Origin: Ancylostoma caninum
Lineage: Eukaryota > Nematoda > Chromadorea > Rhabditida > Ancylostomatidae
Length of the DNA: 64,000 bases
NCBI GenBank assembly: GCA_037903475.1
Contig: JBAJFG010000240.1
Span: 496,001 to 560,000, forward strand
Direction of reading: 5' to 3'
Below are positions 52,590 to 63,888 of this stretch, one piece after another. The notes beneath the pieces were generated by a model. It did no database searches and had not been told where the DNA came from. It worked only from the letters and a program-made list of their open reading frames with translations. The translations under genes and the position numbers were made by a program. The number at the start of each line of letters is the position of its first letter. Positions within the stretch are counted from its first letter, which is position 1.

Positions 52590-55500
52590 TCAGTTTGTAG
52601 TAACACGCTCAGCTGCCTCGTCCTCTCGAGCAGTGGCCATCTTCTTCCGAAAAACAATCCACAGCAGAATGACAACCGTAATGAGGAATATTTCGAGGGC
52701 CCACGGGACAGATGGTCCGTATTTGGTGTAGAGTGTGCTAGAATAAAAATTTTCAAAAAAAAAACCAAAATTGAGTGCGGGAACGAGAATTTGCATAGCA
52801 TAAAGGACATAACAGGGATTGAAAATCATAGATTCTTCTACATCTCTAGAAGAAAGCTACACAACGAGCCGTATCTAGCACCTCTAAAGAAATTGCTATA
52901 CTTATATACAGCCAGGAGAAGTGTAATATGATAATAAGCGAATATTCGATTCCGAATGAGGCAGAGATTCGAATGTTCCAGAAAAATAGAGCAGTTCAGC
53001 TCTGAAGGGGCGATAGAAAGAGCTATAAGGCATATCCAGATGAGGTACACTAGAGACTCTGTTTCTTAGTGAGCTGTGATCATGGATGTGCGGAAGTAAA
53101 ATTCCAAATCCCGTAAAACGTAAAACGTAAAACGGAAAATTCCGTACACCCCGGGTTGTAATATAGAAATAAAAGGAGAACTTGTTCTGCTCACCTTATC
53201 ACTATAGGAGCCACCAATCTGCCAATAGATCCAGACATTTGGAAAATCCCCTGATGAGTACCCTGTAACGGCCTTATGATCTCACAGTAACTCTGACTGC
53301 AGCTATACTTCACGCGGAGTATAGTACCCCACAAATCAGTCGCCGACGACATCAGTTCTGATACTTATCGATTTTTGGCGAAACATCGCTGGCATCGCTG
53401 CTGCTGGAGAAAACAATAATCAATACGTATCAAAATCGATGTCGCCTAAGCGAGAAGATGCGGGGTGCTATACTTAGCCCACCTGCACTACATCTTCAGT
53501 CTATTAAGTGAAGCTAATAGAATGAAGCTGTAGCGGAGCTCACCTGTTTCCGAGATCCAAAGATTTCCGAGAATATTGTGATCACTGAGATGTTCATTAT
53601 AGAAACAGCTAGACCAAATACCAGGACGTAGAGCGGGTAGTACACCTGTAAACGTTTACTTGTAAGAATTTTACCAAATAATCGCAAAACTGTACAAACT
53701 TTTACATTCTAAACCTTAATCGACCGCAGATTTTGTATTAGGAAGCTTTACAACTGTTATTTTGAGAAACGAGCAGATTTCCCCCACAGTACCCTTTTTG
53801 TGTCCTTTAGGAAATTTGCAATTTGACTAGCTCGTGCTCAAATTAAGACAGCTCACGCACCCATGGAGAAACAGCTGGCAGTTGGTCGCACCAATTGAAT
53901 CTATAGGCTGCGCACCCAGCATCTGAACCTGAAGAGCCAAAAAAATGGATTACGAAGACGCTGAGGAGTAATCAAACGGAAAGAAAGCTTCCGAAAAGAT
54001 ACCAAACTTCTCACAAGGGAAGTGCAACAGGCCAGACTCGCAAATCGGAATGAAACCTATCTGGCTTGAATCTTTGTTGGAGAGGGTGTTACAGTATATA
54101 TTTCATTATTGCCCTCGATTCCAAAAAACAAAAATCCCACCACAGTACCATATGCGCTGCAGCACTCGTCCGTCAGCGACGATGTGGCCGAGTGGGGAGG
54201 ATGCTGCACTGTCAGCTCGAGAGTTTGAACCCCGTCATGCGCACCTACCTGTTTTGCTCTCTCATTTTTTTATTCCCCCTGTGTTGTTGAAATCAAATTT
54301 AAAAGGTTAGAAGATAATACTTATCCTTACTGACGCACTAGGCACGGAATAACTACGTTATATAAAACCTGCTTTTCTCCCTCGATTAGCTATAAAGTAG
54401 CAGTCACTTTTCACGACTGTAACTCAAAATCTTTCCCACTCGGTTCATAATGTTCGAACCTTCACGCGTCGTGGCCCTTTTGTTGGCTCGGTTTGGTCCG
54501 GGTGATGGCAACTGTGCAACTCGTGATGAGCGGAAGTTGGCCGAAGCATTTGGAAGGATTCTTCTTGAGGCTGCTCACTGCGAGCTTACAATAGCAGATG
54601 AAGAAGAACTAGAAGTCGATGATGAGGAAAAGATGGACGAGGAATGGGATATAATGTCCGAAATTGATGAGGTTTGCTCTCCCCTCCCGTATGAATCGGG
54701 ATTTGTCGGATTCGGCGGAAAGCCCATACCCGTAGAGCAGGTATTTTCTTCCCCATTTTCTGATGATGCCATTTGGAAACCACACATTTGGGGAGTACCC
54801 CTTTTTAAGGTCAAATCGGCGATTGCTTATTACCGCTCCACGAGCAAAGGATCCCGCCCGCTCGCTAGTTATTCTATAGCTAGTACGTCAGTAAAGACAA
54901 GTGTTGTCTTCTAGCCCTCCAAAATTGATTTCAATAACATAGGAGGAATAAAAAACAAAAATGCAAAACGAGTGTCAATGACGGGATCCAAACCCTCGAC
55001 CTCCTGCCTATCAGTCCGCATCTTCTCCACTCGGCCACCTCGTCGCTGACGGACTAGTGCTGCAACGCATATAGTACTGTGGTGGGATTTTTGTTTTTTG
55101 AAGCCGAGGGCAGTAACAAAATATATACTGCAACACCCTCTCCAACAAAGATTCAAGCCAGATAGGTTTCATCCCGATTTTCGAATATGGCCTCTTGCAC
55201 TTCCCTTGTCAGACAGATGCAATGGTATCAATCAAAACCAACAAAAAATTACCATTATATGAGATTTCAACGTTGCTCGGCAGAAAATTCCATGGATATG
55301 TGAACAAGAACAATGCAGCAAATGTACAAAGAGAAAGTATAGCAGATGGTCGCAATGGAACTCTGAAAACATATGTCAAAACATGAGAGAACATCTGGAC
55401 TTCAAACTAACTAGCTGAGTCTATAATTTGAATTTCTTTATCTAATTTGTATATCCATGTCTATAGCAACCTAAAAATTGCTGGGGTAAATTAGGAGTTT

Positions 55501-58500
55501 ATTTAAGGATCATGGTGTCAGGCACCAAATCTGCGTATGTCCAGGAGAAGGAATTTTGATACCCCTTCACTTGAAGTTGGCACTAATTCACATCCTGGGC
55601 CCAAAAATTTCCAAGTAATTTTCTTGCTGAAGCTTTTCATAATGGGGGTAATTAGGGTGCTGAACACAGCATCGTATCCATCGTATATAGCACCACTGCT
55701 TTTGTAGGGTTACGCTAGGGATACGGTAGATGTGGTACCTCACAGAAGATGGAATACCTCTCAAATTTTATAGTGAAAGGAAAATTTTCGGCTTCGATTA
55801 CGATTATCAACATCTCAACATCTTATCAACTCTGCATGACATTTGCATTTTTTTCCATCGAAATTGTCAATTTTTTTTCGATTTCCTTCGGCAATCCTTT
55901 CGTTATCTCACAAAAAAGAGTTCACGGTACGGTATAAAATCAATGAAAATCAAAGAATCAACCTTCACTACACCAATTAAACCTATATCGCAACATTCTG
56001 GAAGGAAAATCTTAAAAATTTCGGGATTGCGTGTGTGGAATAGTGCCAAACAATTTGAAAAATTCGTACATTTTTTTTTAAAATTTCATGCCTTTTATAA
56101 ATAAAATCCTGCATATGCGAGACTACCATTTCTTAAAGTAAATATTTCAGAGTAATGCAGATCCTTACAATTTCGACAAGTCGAAGAATATGTACCAGAA
56201 ATACAGCGCCGCACCGATGATTCCAGCTGCCAGATGAGCAGAAGCGTTAGCAGCCACGGATTCCTCCTTGTTGAAGGAGAACATGAGCATGGAGAAAGCA
56301 GATCCTATCCTGAATTACCTCCTAATATACTAAGCCAAATGAGCACTAAACTGCAAGCTAATCAGGCAAAACCCACGTTTCTATAGTATTCTGAGAGAAA
56401 ATCTGGATGAATCGTGTTGCAACACACACAGAAGCCGCGACCATACTGGGTTTGGCAGAATCGTCCGTCTTCTAAAAAATCATCTTGGAGATTGCTGGGA
56501 AATTCCTATGAAAGGATATATTCACTCACGTTACCAGCACCAGACTTTCGTTCCAGATATTTTTCTTCAAAAATCGACAAGATCGTCAGAAATCCACCCA
56601 CATTTAAGAGAATAGATACAACAGCTGGGGCGTTATACATGTTGAGACGGAAAACGGGTAAAAGAGATATCCCTTCAGGACCAAGAGGGGTAAGAAGTAG
56701 TTGAAAAGCTGGAAATAAGCACTTACAAATATTAAAATGGCACATTCTTGTGGCATGGTCTCAAAAAAATAGCAGCACTAGGACTTCTCAGGTGATTCTT
56801 GGATTCTGTTACTTCCCCTCCTTACTCGTAAGAACGGAGCGAGCGAATCCTTAGTTTCGGCTTTCATATAAGCGAAGTTGGGAAGGTAGAAATAAAATTT
56901 CATAAGAGTTATTAGATTTTTCCTTCTTGAACTCCTATATTTTAAATATTGCGAATGAAGCAGAAGTGAAATGGATTTCAGCTAGATAAATATCTCTTAG
57001 AGAAGAAAGAAATGAAATTAATTGAAGTGGAAAAACTATGTAATCAGCTTGGAACCAAAAAGAAAAATAATATCCAAGAAAGGGCAGCCTCAATTTTAAA
57101 TTTCCCTGGCATGACAAGATGGCATATAGAGAGTGTGTTCCAAACGCGACGATAGTTGAGTATCCGAGCACTTCGTCTGTTTATCTCTTCACCCTCCCCA
57201 ATTGCTGCGCACTTTCCCGCCTTCTTTTTTTTCTCTCTGGAGTTTTTCCAGTAGCTTTCCCAGTGGAACAGACTATACCTGAGAACTGCAAAGACAATGA
57301 GTGCCTTACCTGGCCCAATGAGAGTCCCTGTAGCGATTCCAGCGCTCACACATGCAATGGCACGAGATCTGTGCTGAATTGATGAAGCACTCGAGACATA
57401 AGCTCGGAGTAGAGCCATATTGCCTGAAATGAGAGTCTACAGAATTATACTTATTGTTCACAGCAGTTAGCCATCTCGAAGAGTACCACAAATGGTTCCT
57501 TTCTTTAGGAAAAAAAGGAAAAATTATTATTTTGCTTTTCTGGAACGGAATGAAGAAATTTCGTCTTCAGCCATATTATCTATCGTCCTAGGAATTAATG
57601 TATATCCCACCTGTCCCACTTCCAATGATAAGCCTCGATAGCATCATTACATATCCAACTTGACTCGCTTCGAAAAATTGCATAAAGAGATAGAGCGAAT
57701 TCCCAACAAACATCGATGCGTATCCAACCAGAAGAGGAAGCCTAACCTGTATGGATTTTTCTTCCTGAGGCATAGGTTATGTATATGATTGGAACTGCCC
57801 GTTTAAGAAAGAACAGTGGTTTTCCAATTTTTTCATACAATTGTACGGATAGCAATGAGAAAAGATAGCTACTAACATTGCTGAATATGTACCAACCTAC
57901 CTAACCATTTACCTGATCAATACGATTACTCCAGTAACCAAACACTGGCGCAGAAATACACTGGCCGAAGCTGTACAGAGCAACAATATATCCGAAAAAA
58001 TTCTCGCTAGCATTCGGATTCAACTGGAAACTTTTAAAATGACTTTATAAAACAGCCAAGGATATTGTATAAGCTTATTTTCTTTTTTTATTTTTATTAT
58101 TATTATATAAATATTTGTTGCTAATTATTTAATATTGAAATTAATCTTTCTGGTAATTTTATTCCTTTGGGCCCGTGGAGTGGCGGAGTTGACGCCTTTT
58201 TCCCATGGTCCCCCTGGTTATGAGCTCCTGCGTCCGGCACTGCCGTTTGTCGCAATTTATTCGAAAAATAACGCTTATTATAAGCTTTCACAAAGCCAAT
58301 ATGTGACCTCATAACAAACATTTAGTTAAAGATGTAAGAAAGAATTCATCCGTCCTGCTCATAGAAAAATGATTGGAAAAAGGGGAACTCCACCTTGCGC
58401 AGATAAGGCCACATCGAGGTCAGGTAGATGCTAGCCTGAGCGACCTGTACGAAGCCACAGCCGCCAGCAATATAAATGGATGTCCATGGCGTCGTAGTTG

Positions 58501-59584
58501 AAGATGTTCGTTGTACTCCTGATGTCTTCTGAAACCAAAATGGCAATAGCTTACGTATCTCTCATCGCGGGAAAAAACTGAGAAAAAAAACTAAGCTAAT
58601 GAATGGAAGCGTTCTGAAACTCACCCGTAATCCCAACCCTTAGCGGTTAAAAGGGACATTCTGTCATACTCTATGTGGCTGTCTATATGACTGGAGGGCC
58701 TACATCAACTTGGCTAATTGGTCGGAAAAAAGTTTGCACATGGTGATACCTACCTACATACTCCTGGATCGTATTTTTGCCACATTGAATTCACATATTG
58801 TAGTTGTGTCACAAGGCGGGATAAGTAGTACATTCTAGCGCCTTTTGTAATAGTGTGGCTGTCGCACACTGAAGAGGTCAACCAACACCAAATAAAAAGC
58901 TCAAAACCAAGTGTTTTACTTCCAGGGTAACATACGACTACCGTTTATATAAAACACCTTTTTGCACCTACTAAAAAATGAGAAATGCATACGGTTTCCA
59001 AAAAGCATGGTACACGTTTGCTCCTATCCAACATTTATGGTCCATTCCGTTACAGAAGATTATTAGAGAGACCCCAGAGAGTGAAAGAACGCAGGAACGT
59101 GTGCGGCACTATGTGAGGTAGGACAAAAAGGCTGGTGTTACACATAAATATTCATCCAGTGTAGCAGACTATATCTAGACTTATGAAACATACTATGGAC
59201 GTGAGCGATTTTGGCCTGTGGATCTTGATAAATCATAATATTACCCTCCAGAAAAAAAAGTAAATTGAGAAATGAATAGGACCACAGTGATTTCAGGAAA
59301 ATTCAACAGCAACATGCAGAGTCAACCTTATGGAACAAGAAGTAAAACGGAGTCAACGGCTCTGCCATAGAATTTTGTACAGAGCCACAGAAAGTAGATG
59401 GATAAAACATACGAAACTGTCTGAAATTGATTGCCCTTCAATTGAGAGTGTAAATTTTTAGCCTCGAAAAGCGACTGGGTGACTGTTCTAGCAAGAAGTT
59501 CCGGATTGAAGAGAAGCGCTAAACTCAAGTGATTACCTCGGCCTTCCTGTCAGATAATGGCACTTGCTCGCATTTCACACTCAT
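52590..59584 (-). CDS. MFSD8/CLN7-like major facilitator transporter
   Basis: Thirteen exons: 59584-59537, 58528-58394, 58023-57913, 57746-57611, 57423-57310, 56708-56530, 56471-56377, 56309-56169, 55362-55253, 53928-53861, 53645-53544, 53262-53195, 52737-52590; 1455 nt, 484 aa, all phases joining. The human CLN7 protein is a lysosomal membrane transporter of similar length. Seen: TM1 region SIYIAGGCGFVQVAQASIYL with SMWPYLRK, SFGQCISAPVFGYWSNRID (the MFS loop-2 area), MLSRLIIGSGTG then NMALLRAYVSSASSIQHRSR, LIGPAFQLLLTPLG, NMYNAPAVVSILL, NTIETIGSAFSM, LFTYPWNFL, a Cys-rich lumenal loop CAAYRFNWCDQ, and GIFQMSGSIGRLVAPIVIS. Residues line up with CLN7 along the whole length. The 16-residue first exon follows CCTTTTCAG, a possible SL acceptor. 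Intron 9 (55252-53929) contains a foldback element and introns 5 and 12 side regions hold MITEs. Nematodes have several paralogues, so the exact orthologue is open. Confidence 0.92.
53314..53476. repeat. MITE with AGTATAGCACC-type ends, copy 2
   Basis: GAGTATAGTACCCCAC at left and GCGGGGTGCTATACT at right are inverted. Inner words (TACTTATCGATTTT / AAAATCGATG) are also inverted. Lies in an intron of the transporter gene. Partner of 22962-23117. Confidence 0.55.
54013..55209. mobile_element. Foldback element: two ~345-bp inverted arms with tRNA-like boxes
   Basis: Left arm 54013-54358 and right arm 54862-55209 are inverted copies (ACAAGGGAAGTGCAA outside; shared GAAACCTATCTGGCTTGAAT, GTTGGAGAGGGTGTT, CAAAAATCCCACCACAGTAC, GTCCGTCAGCGACGA). 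Each arm contains a tRNA-like stretch with an A box TGGCCGAGTGG, as in Leu/Ser tRNAs, and a degraded B box (GAGTTTGAACC on the left). The arms differ at perhaps a tenth of positions. About 500 bp of unique sequence with an open frame lies between. It fills most of an intron of the transporter gene. No clear target duplication was found, so it may be an inverted pair of SINEs rather than one transposon. Confidence 0.8.
54450..54914 (+). CDS. 154-codon frame inside the foldback element
   Basis: ATG just after the left arm; the last ~17 codons lie in the right arm. The product has an acidic middle (EELEVDDEEKMDEEWD, about aa 52-67), hence the reverse strand is Ser-rich, and a C-terminal KVKSAIAYYRSTSKG. 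No family assigned. It opposes the transporter gene's strand and probably belongs to the mobile element. No promoter or splice evidence. Confidence 0.35.
   Translation: MFEPSRVVALLLARFGPGDGNCATRDERKLAEAFGRILLEAAHCELTIADEEELEVDDEEKMDEEWDIMSEIDEVCSPLPYESGFVGFGGKPIPVEQVFSSPFSDDAIWKPHIWGVPLFKVKSAIAYYRSTSKGSRPLASYSIASTSVKTSVVF
57125..57277. repeat. MITE with GTTCCA/TGGAAC ends, copy 1
   Basis: About 150 bp: TATAGAGAGTGTGTTCCA at left, TGGAACAGACTATA at right. Shares GACGATAGTTGAGTAT and the ends with 63269-63417. Lies between transporter exons at 57310 and 56708. Confidence 0.65.
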
Positions 59585-60726
59585 GAGCACGTATTTGATC
59601 TTACCCTGAAAAGGATCATTGTTGACAGTCAGCAACCTCGTTACCCAACGAAGTTTTTTTGGAGGTCTAACGTAAGATTAACGTAATGTAAGAAGATAAT
59701 GGTGAGTGTTCCATAGCGTTTGATTATTGCCATCAAAAAAAGTGAAAACGAAGGAACTTGTCTGGGACAAATATGAGAAAGACTTTATATTCTCTAGACT
59801 AGTAGGATTATGAGTTGAGTAGTGTTGGAAACGCAGGCGAAAGAGGAACATCTGATCCTAACAATCAGTGGAAGGATTCCAATCAATCGACTGCGTAGCG
59901 GCTTGTCCTCGACATGACTGCGAAACGTGCACTTTGCAAAGCATATGGTGGATCGACCCCATCTGACCTTTGGATCCGGAGTAGTTTGGCTGTAACCGTG
60001 CTGGTATGATCTTGGTTGAAGACCTCATTTTTTTTTCAGTGACAAGCAGCCTCTTACCTGAAATATTTCGCCATCTGTGCTACAATTTATGCACGCATAA
60101 CGAGCCAACCCAGATCAGCGAACCAAATTTCACTTCCTGCTTCACCCAACATTACTTATCCCATATATATAAAAGACAACTCATTAGTCCTTACGAAGAT
60201 ACAAGGAATCTAAGTACTATATTGGTAACCTCATGGAGATATTTCTGTTCCAAAGCATCGATCTTCCTCTCTTTGGCCGAGAAGCACCGGTTGGAGACTA
60301 AGTGAGTGAGTTCTCCACTCTGGCACTTCATTATTTAGTTTTCGAAAACTTAAAATACTCGGACGCAAGATTCTCTTAATGAGGTTATTTTTGAGACACG
60401 GCTACTAATACAGTTCAACACAAATCGATGAGAAGCTTAAGATAGAAACATTTATATTTTTTCAAATAATCACATCCTTGTCTCTCCATATTGAATCAGA
60501 CGCATTTAGCAACGTCGGCGTGGTAATTTTACAGAACAATCCCCTATTAGCAGAACAGCTGCAAAACCATGTTGCTGGTAAACTGACAATAGGATTTAGA
60601 TGCCCCAAAAATGTCACCTATTTAGATTGTAAAAGCAGTGGAGCAGAACATGAGAAGTATGGTCTATAAAACACATCGGTAGAAAGTTGTTGAGGCAGAC
60701 AGAGGTGGAGAATGAGCTGTTGATCT
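59585..60726. other. Region between transporter and upstream fragment
   Basis: No supported gene. Plus-strand frames at 60006-60305 and 60478-60669 show no recognisable domain. The transporter's promoter or SL-acceptor region should lie just above 59584. Confidence 0.4.
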
Positions 60727-60921
60727 TTAGTAGCTGTACGCGTCCTTCATTGAGCCTTTCAGGGATTCACTGATGACCCATCCACCGTATTTCAGCCTAG
60801 GTGAGTGCTTCATTGTTGTTCCCATAGCACTGCAGGATCAAGAAACGCAATGTATAAAGAGAAAGCAGAAGAATACACCTATGTAGGGTGAAAGAATGGT
60901 GAATGGGGTCCACATTGAATC
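60727..60921 (-). CDS. Two small coding exons of an unassigned protein (3' part)
   Basis: Exons 60921-60879 and 60829-60727 join in frame (phase 2) to give ...FNVDPIHHSFTLH, SAMGTTMKHSPRLKYGGW and a C-terminus VISESLKGSMKDAYSY before TAA. Both have good acceptors (TATTTCAG and CTGCAG) and the upstream donor is GTGTAT. The start is missing: a 26-nt candidate exon near 61028-61003 fits in phase but has a poor acceptor. It may be a small independent gene in a clu­ster with its neighbours or extra 3' exons of the BCCIP-like gene. Family unknown. Confidence 0.4.
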
Positions 60922-61301
60922 CTGAAATAGCTGAGCGAAAGCTGCGCTGAGCTACTACAGATCAACATATCAACAGCAACGTAGCTCTGCCCGACAAGTT
61001 TTTACCTATGGAGCTAATGGAGCATGTATATCTTTAAAATAATAACAACAAACATGAAAATTAATGAACGAGAACAACATGGAAAATCAACAATCAAACT
61101 CAACAAATTGTGCAGTAGTCTCTAAAAGAAATTCAGACTCAAATACCATGAATAATATCACAGTGAAAGCAAAGACGTCAAATGAATTTGTATAACCACT
61201 GCGTTCACTGCAGAAAATTAGAACGAGGTGCTAACATGGTCCAAAAAGGCCTTGAATCTGAAAACAATTTCGTCAAAAATATTCTCAAATACAGTTTTCG
61301 G

Positions 61302-63598
61302 TTACCTTCTTATAGGAAAAAAAAGAACAACGCACCGCTTATTATCCATAATCACAACCCTGCGATATGGCTTAAAAGATTTTCCATCCTTGACGAGAGT
61401 GTGGAACTTGCTACAGCTCTCAATTTCTGTGTGAACAGGATAGTCAAAGAAATGTGCTTCACCCTCCTCTATCTGAAGCAAAATTATTAGAATTGGTGAC
61501 TGAACATGATGAAGAATAACGTCCTAGAATGAGAAAACGACCTGAATTAGCGCCTCGTCTTCTATATCGTCATAAATTACTTCAGCCGATAATAAAGCCT
61601 TTTGAGCCAGCTTTTTCTGGAAAATTCGATGAGTAGCAATAATGGCAAGATCAAAAAGAAGAAGATTCGACTCGCCTTTTGAGCTTTTCCCATTTTCTTC
61701 TTCTTCTTTGCGGGCTCACCGTTACCGTTCTCCGCGACAGCGGAGCCCGGCTCTGAGTCGGCAATACGCAACTTGTGAACGTAAACAATTCTCTGATACT
61801 GCTTTTGTAATGACTCGTAATCGGACCTGTATCAATGTCTCAATAAATATGTGCAAGTACTGAAAGAAGGAAAACAGAGAAGATTATTAGCAAACCTCAG
61901 ACTGTTGAATGAAGGTGGTACGATCTGTTTTGGGAAATTCAGCATCCGCTCATTAATGAATAGTCCAGTACGCTTTGTTTTCAGCGTTTCAAACGCAGTC
62001 CGGAAATCTGGTAAAGCAAACTTCTGTGACTTCTTTTCTAGGAAATCCATGATGTCCTTCGCATACTTAGACGGTTCTCCCTGAAAGAGAGAAGAAACAG
62101 CAGAAATAGCTCAATCCAACTATGGTAAATCAAAGATCATCTTTGATTGTCGAGCAAAAAGCACTAACCTTTGCTGATCTAAGTCGAGCTATGGTTACAA
62201 CACCATAAACAACGTTTTCGCTGTCTTCATCACTTTGATCCTCAGCTGGCTAAAATGAAACTGGTTAATTGCATTGAGAACTTCCTGCGATAACTGCTAA
62301 AAAAAGTTCCTTATTATTCAATAAAACGGTTCCTGACGTAACAGTGCGGAAGAAGTTATTTATGGGTGATGGAACCAAGTTTGACGACTTTTTGTAATGG
62401 ATCGGTTTTAAGTGCCTATCCACCAAATTACACACAGTGAGCGTTTTTGGCTGCGGCCTCGAAAAGGCCGCTGCGCAACTATGCTGCGCTTGCCCGAACC
62501 GATGCCGTCCGCTGCCGTTATGCTAGTTCTAGCAGCTCTTCTATTCGATTTTATGAATTTTCGATCAAATCGGGATGAAAAGCGCCTAGAAATAGCATTC
62601 CGGCAGACGACATCGATCCCGGCAAGCGCGGCGCATTTGCGCAGCATCCTTCTCAAGGCCGCGGAAAGGCTATAGCCACGGACGCTCACTGTTATGTGTA
62701 TTTTTTAAATCGTTCACGAATGCGCTTCAGAAGCTGTCACCCGGACCCCACGGTTCCCGCCGAAACGAAAACGCAACTTAAAGAAGGAATGAATGGTTTC
62801 TTATTTTGATTTCTGAGGGAAAATGAAATTAAAAGTGAATCAAAACATCCAGAAAACAGCATTGGTCAAAAAGGGGATTCGAGGAGTGGTGTATAGTCTA
62901 GAGTCGCATTAGCTTATAAAATCATGGTAATCCAACAAACTCGTAATTCCTTTCCCAACATAAACATCATTTGTAAAGTGTCCATATGAACAAGCAGCTA
63001 AAACACTGCGAGAATAAAAATGATGCAGTGCTCAAAATACCTTATTTGGAAGTGAAAATGCCTACTTTCCCACAGCTACGTTGAAAATGGGAGAAAAGAA
63101 AGAGGAATGGTTGAACAATCGGAAATACATGCATGAACAGTTAAGAACAAAAACACCTACCCCGATAACAATGCCAAATGGACTTTGGGCAATAACGGCG
63201 TCAGCCAACCCTGGAAGATCGATGTCAGCTCGAAGAAACACCTACAAGTATGACTCGTAAGGGAACAGCTATAGCTCTCTTCAAAAACGACGATAGTTGA
63301 GTATTTGTGCCTATGATCTGCGTTTCTCGCCTGCCTCTCTGGATACGGCACTATTTCTCGTGACTTCTGCTTCTATAAAATCTTCACAACTTTGTTCCCG
63401 AATGGAACACACTATACTTACCAACGTGAGAGGAACTGCTTGAAAAGTATGATGTATGTACCTGCGTGAGCATATTTACAATTCCGTCTCGATCATCGGC
63501 TTCCATAGGGAATGCTTCAATGTCGAAATCCAGCTGCTGACCAGTACCATCAGCAAAGAGATCAGAAGTTTCGCCATCACCACTGGTATCGTCGGCAT
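61302..63598 (-). CDS. BCCIP: BCCIP homologue (5' end outside the supported region)
   Basis: Exons: 63598-63462 (starts in phase 1), 63241-63161, 62249-62169, 62080-61896, 61826-61676, 61616-61542, 61472-61302; 292 residues. BCCIP binds BRCA2 and p21 in mammals and its yeast relative Bcp1 works in nuclear export and ribosomal protein chaperoning. Seen: an acidic start (DADDTSGDGE), LDFDIEAFPMEADDRDGI near 25-42, VFLRADIDLPGLADAVI, SENVVYGVVTIA, TGLFINERMLNFPKQIVP, a Lys run (PAKKKKKMGKAQK) where family members also carry one, AEVIYDDIEDEALIQ, and the C-terminal FKPYRRVVIMDNKR. The order and spacing match BCCIP. The intron 61675-61617 is only 59 nt and starts GC (GCGAGT). The last 4-8 residues are uncertain because a donor (GTGCGT) follows AATAAGCG. 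No first exon is identified in 63599-64000. Confidence 0.9.
62435..62691. repeat. MITE, CAGTGAGCG family, copy A
   Basis: 257 bp from CAGTGAGCG to CGCTCACTG, near-palindromic overall (centre around GATTTTATGAATTTTCGATC). Lies in the intron between BCCIP exons at 63161 and 62249. TA flanks are lost. Confidence 0.85.
63269..63417. repeat. MITE with GTTCCA/TGGAAC ends, copy 2
   Basis: CTATAGCTCTCTTC at left, TGGAACACACTATA at right, inner GACGATAGTTGAGTAT as in 57125-57277. Lies in the first visible BCCIP intron. Confidence 0.65.
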
Positions 63599-63625
63599 CT
63601 AAAAAGTGTACATATAACAAACATA

Positions 63626-63888
63626 CAGTGAGCGTAGATGGCGATGACCCTACCCCGAAAAGGACACCGCACAACCGCGCAGAGCGCCACTGAATCGATG
63701 TCGTCTGCCGACGTTATGCTATTTCTAGCAGCTTTTCTACCCGATACGAGAAAAGATCAACAAGTCGGGAAGAAAAGCGCCTAGAAATCGCATTCTAGCT
63801 GCAGACGACACCGATTTCGGCGCGCGCGGCGCGATTGCGCGCGTTCTTCACGAGGCCGCGGAAGGGCCACCGCCATCGACGCTCACTG
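63626..63888. repeat. MITE, CAGTGAGCG family, copy B
   Basis: 263 bp from CAGTGAGCG to CGCTCACTG, flanked by TA on both sides (63624-63625, 63889-63890). It shares the palindromic core (CTAGCAGCTTTTCTACCCGA / CGGGAAGAAAAGCGCCTAG) with copy A. TA duplication suggests a Tc1/mariner-driven MITE. Lies just upstream of the first visible BCCIP exon. Confidence 0.88.

Noticed and set aside
57119..57382. 87-codon plus-strand frame
   Set aside because: It is a MITE plus the antisense of a transporter exon.
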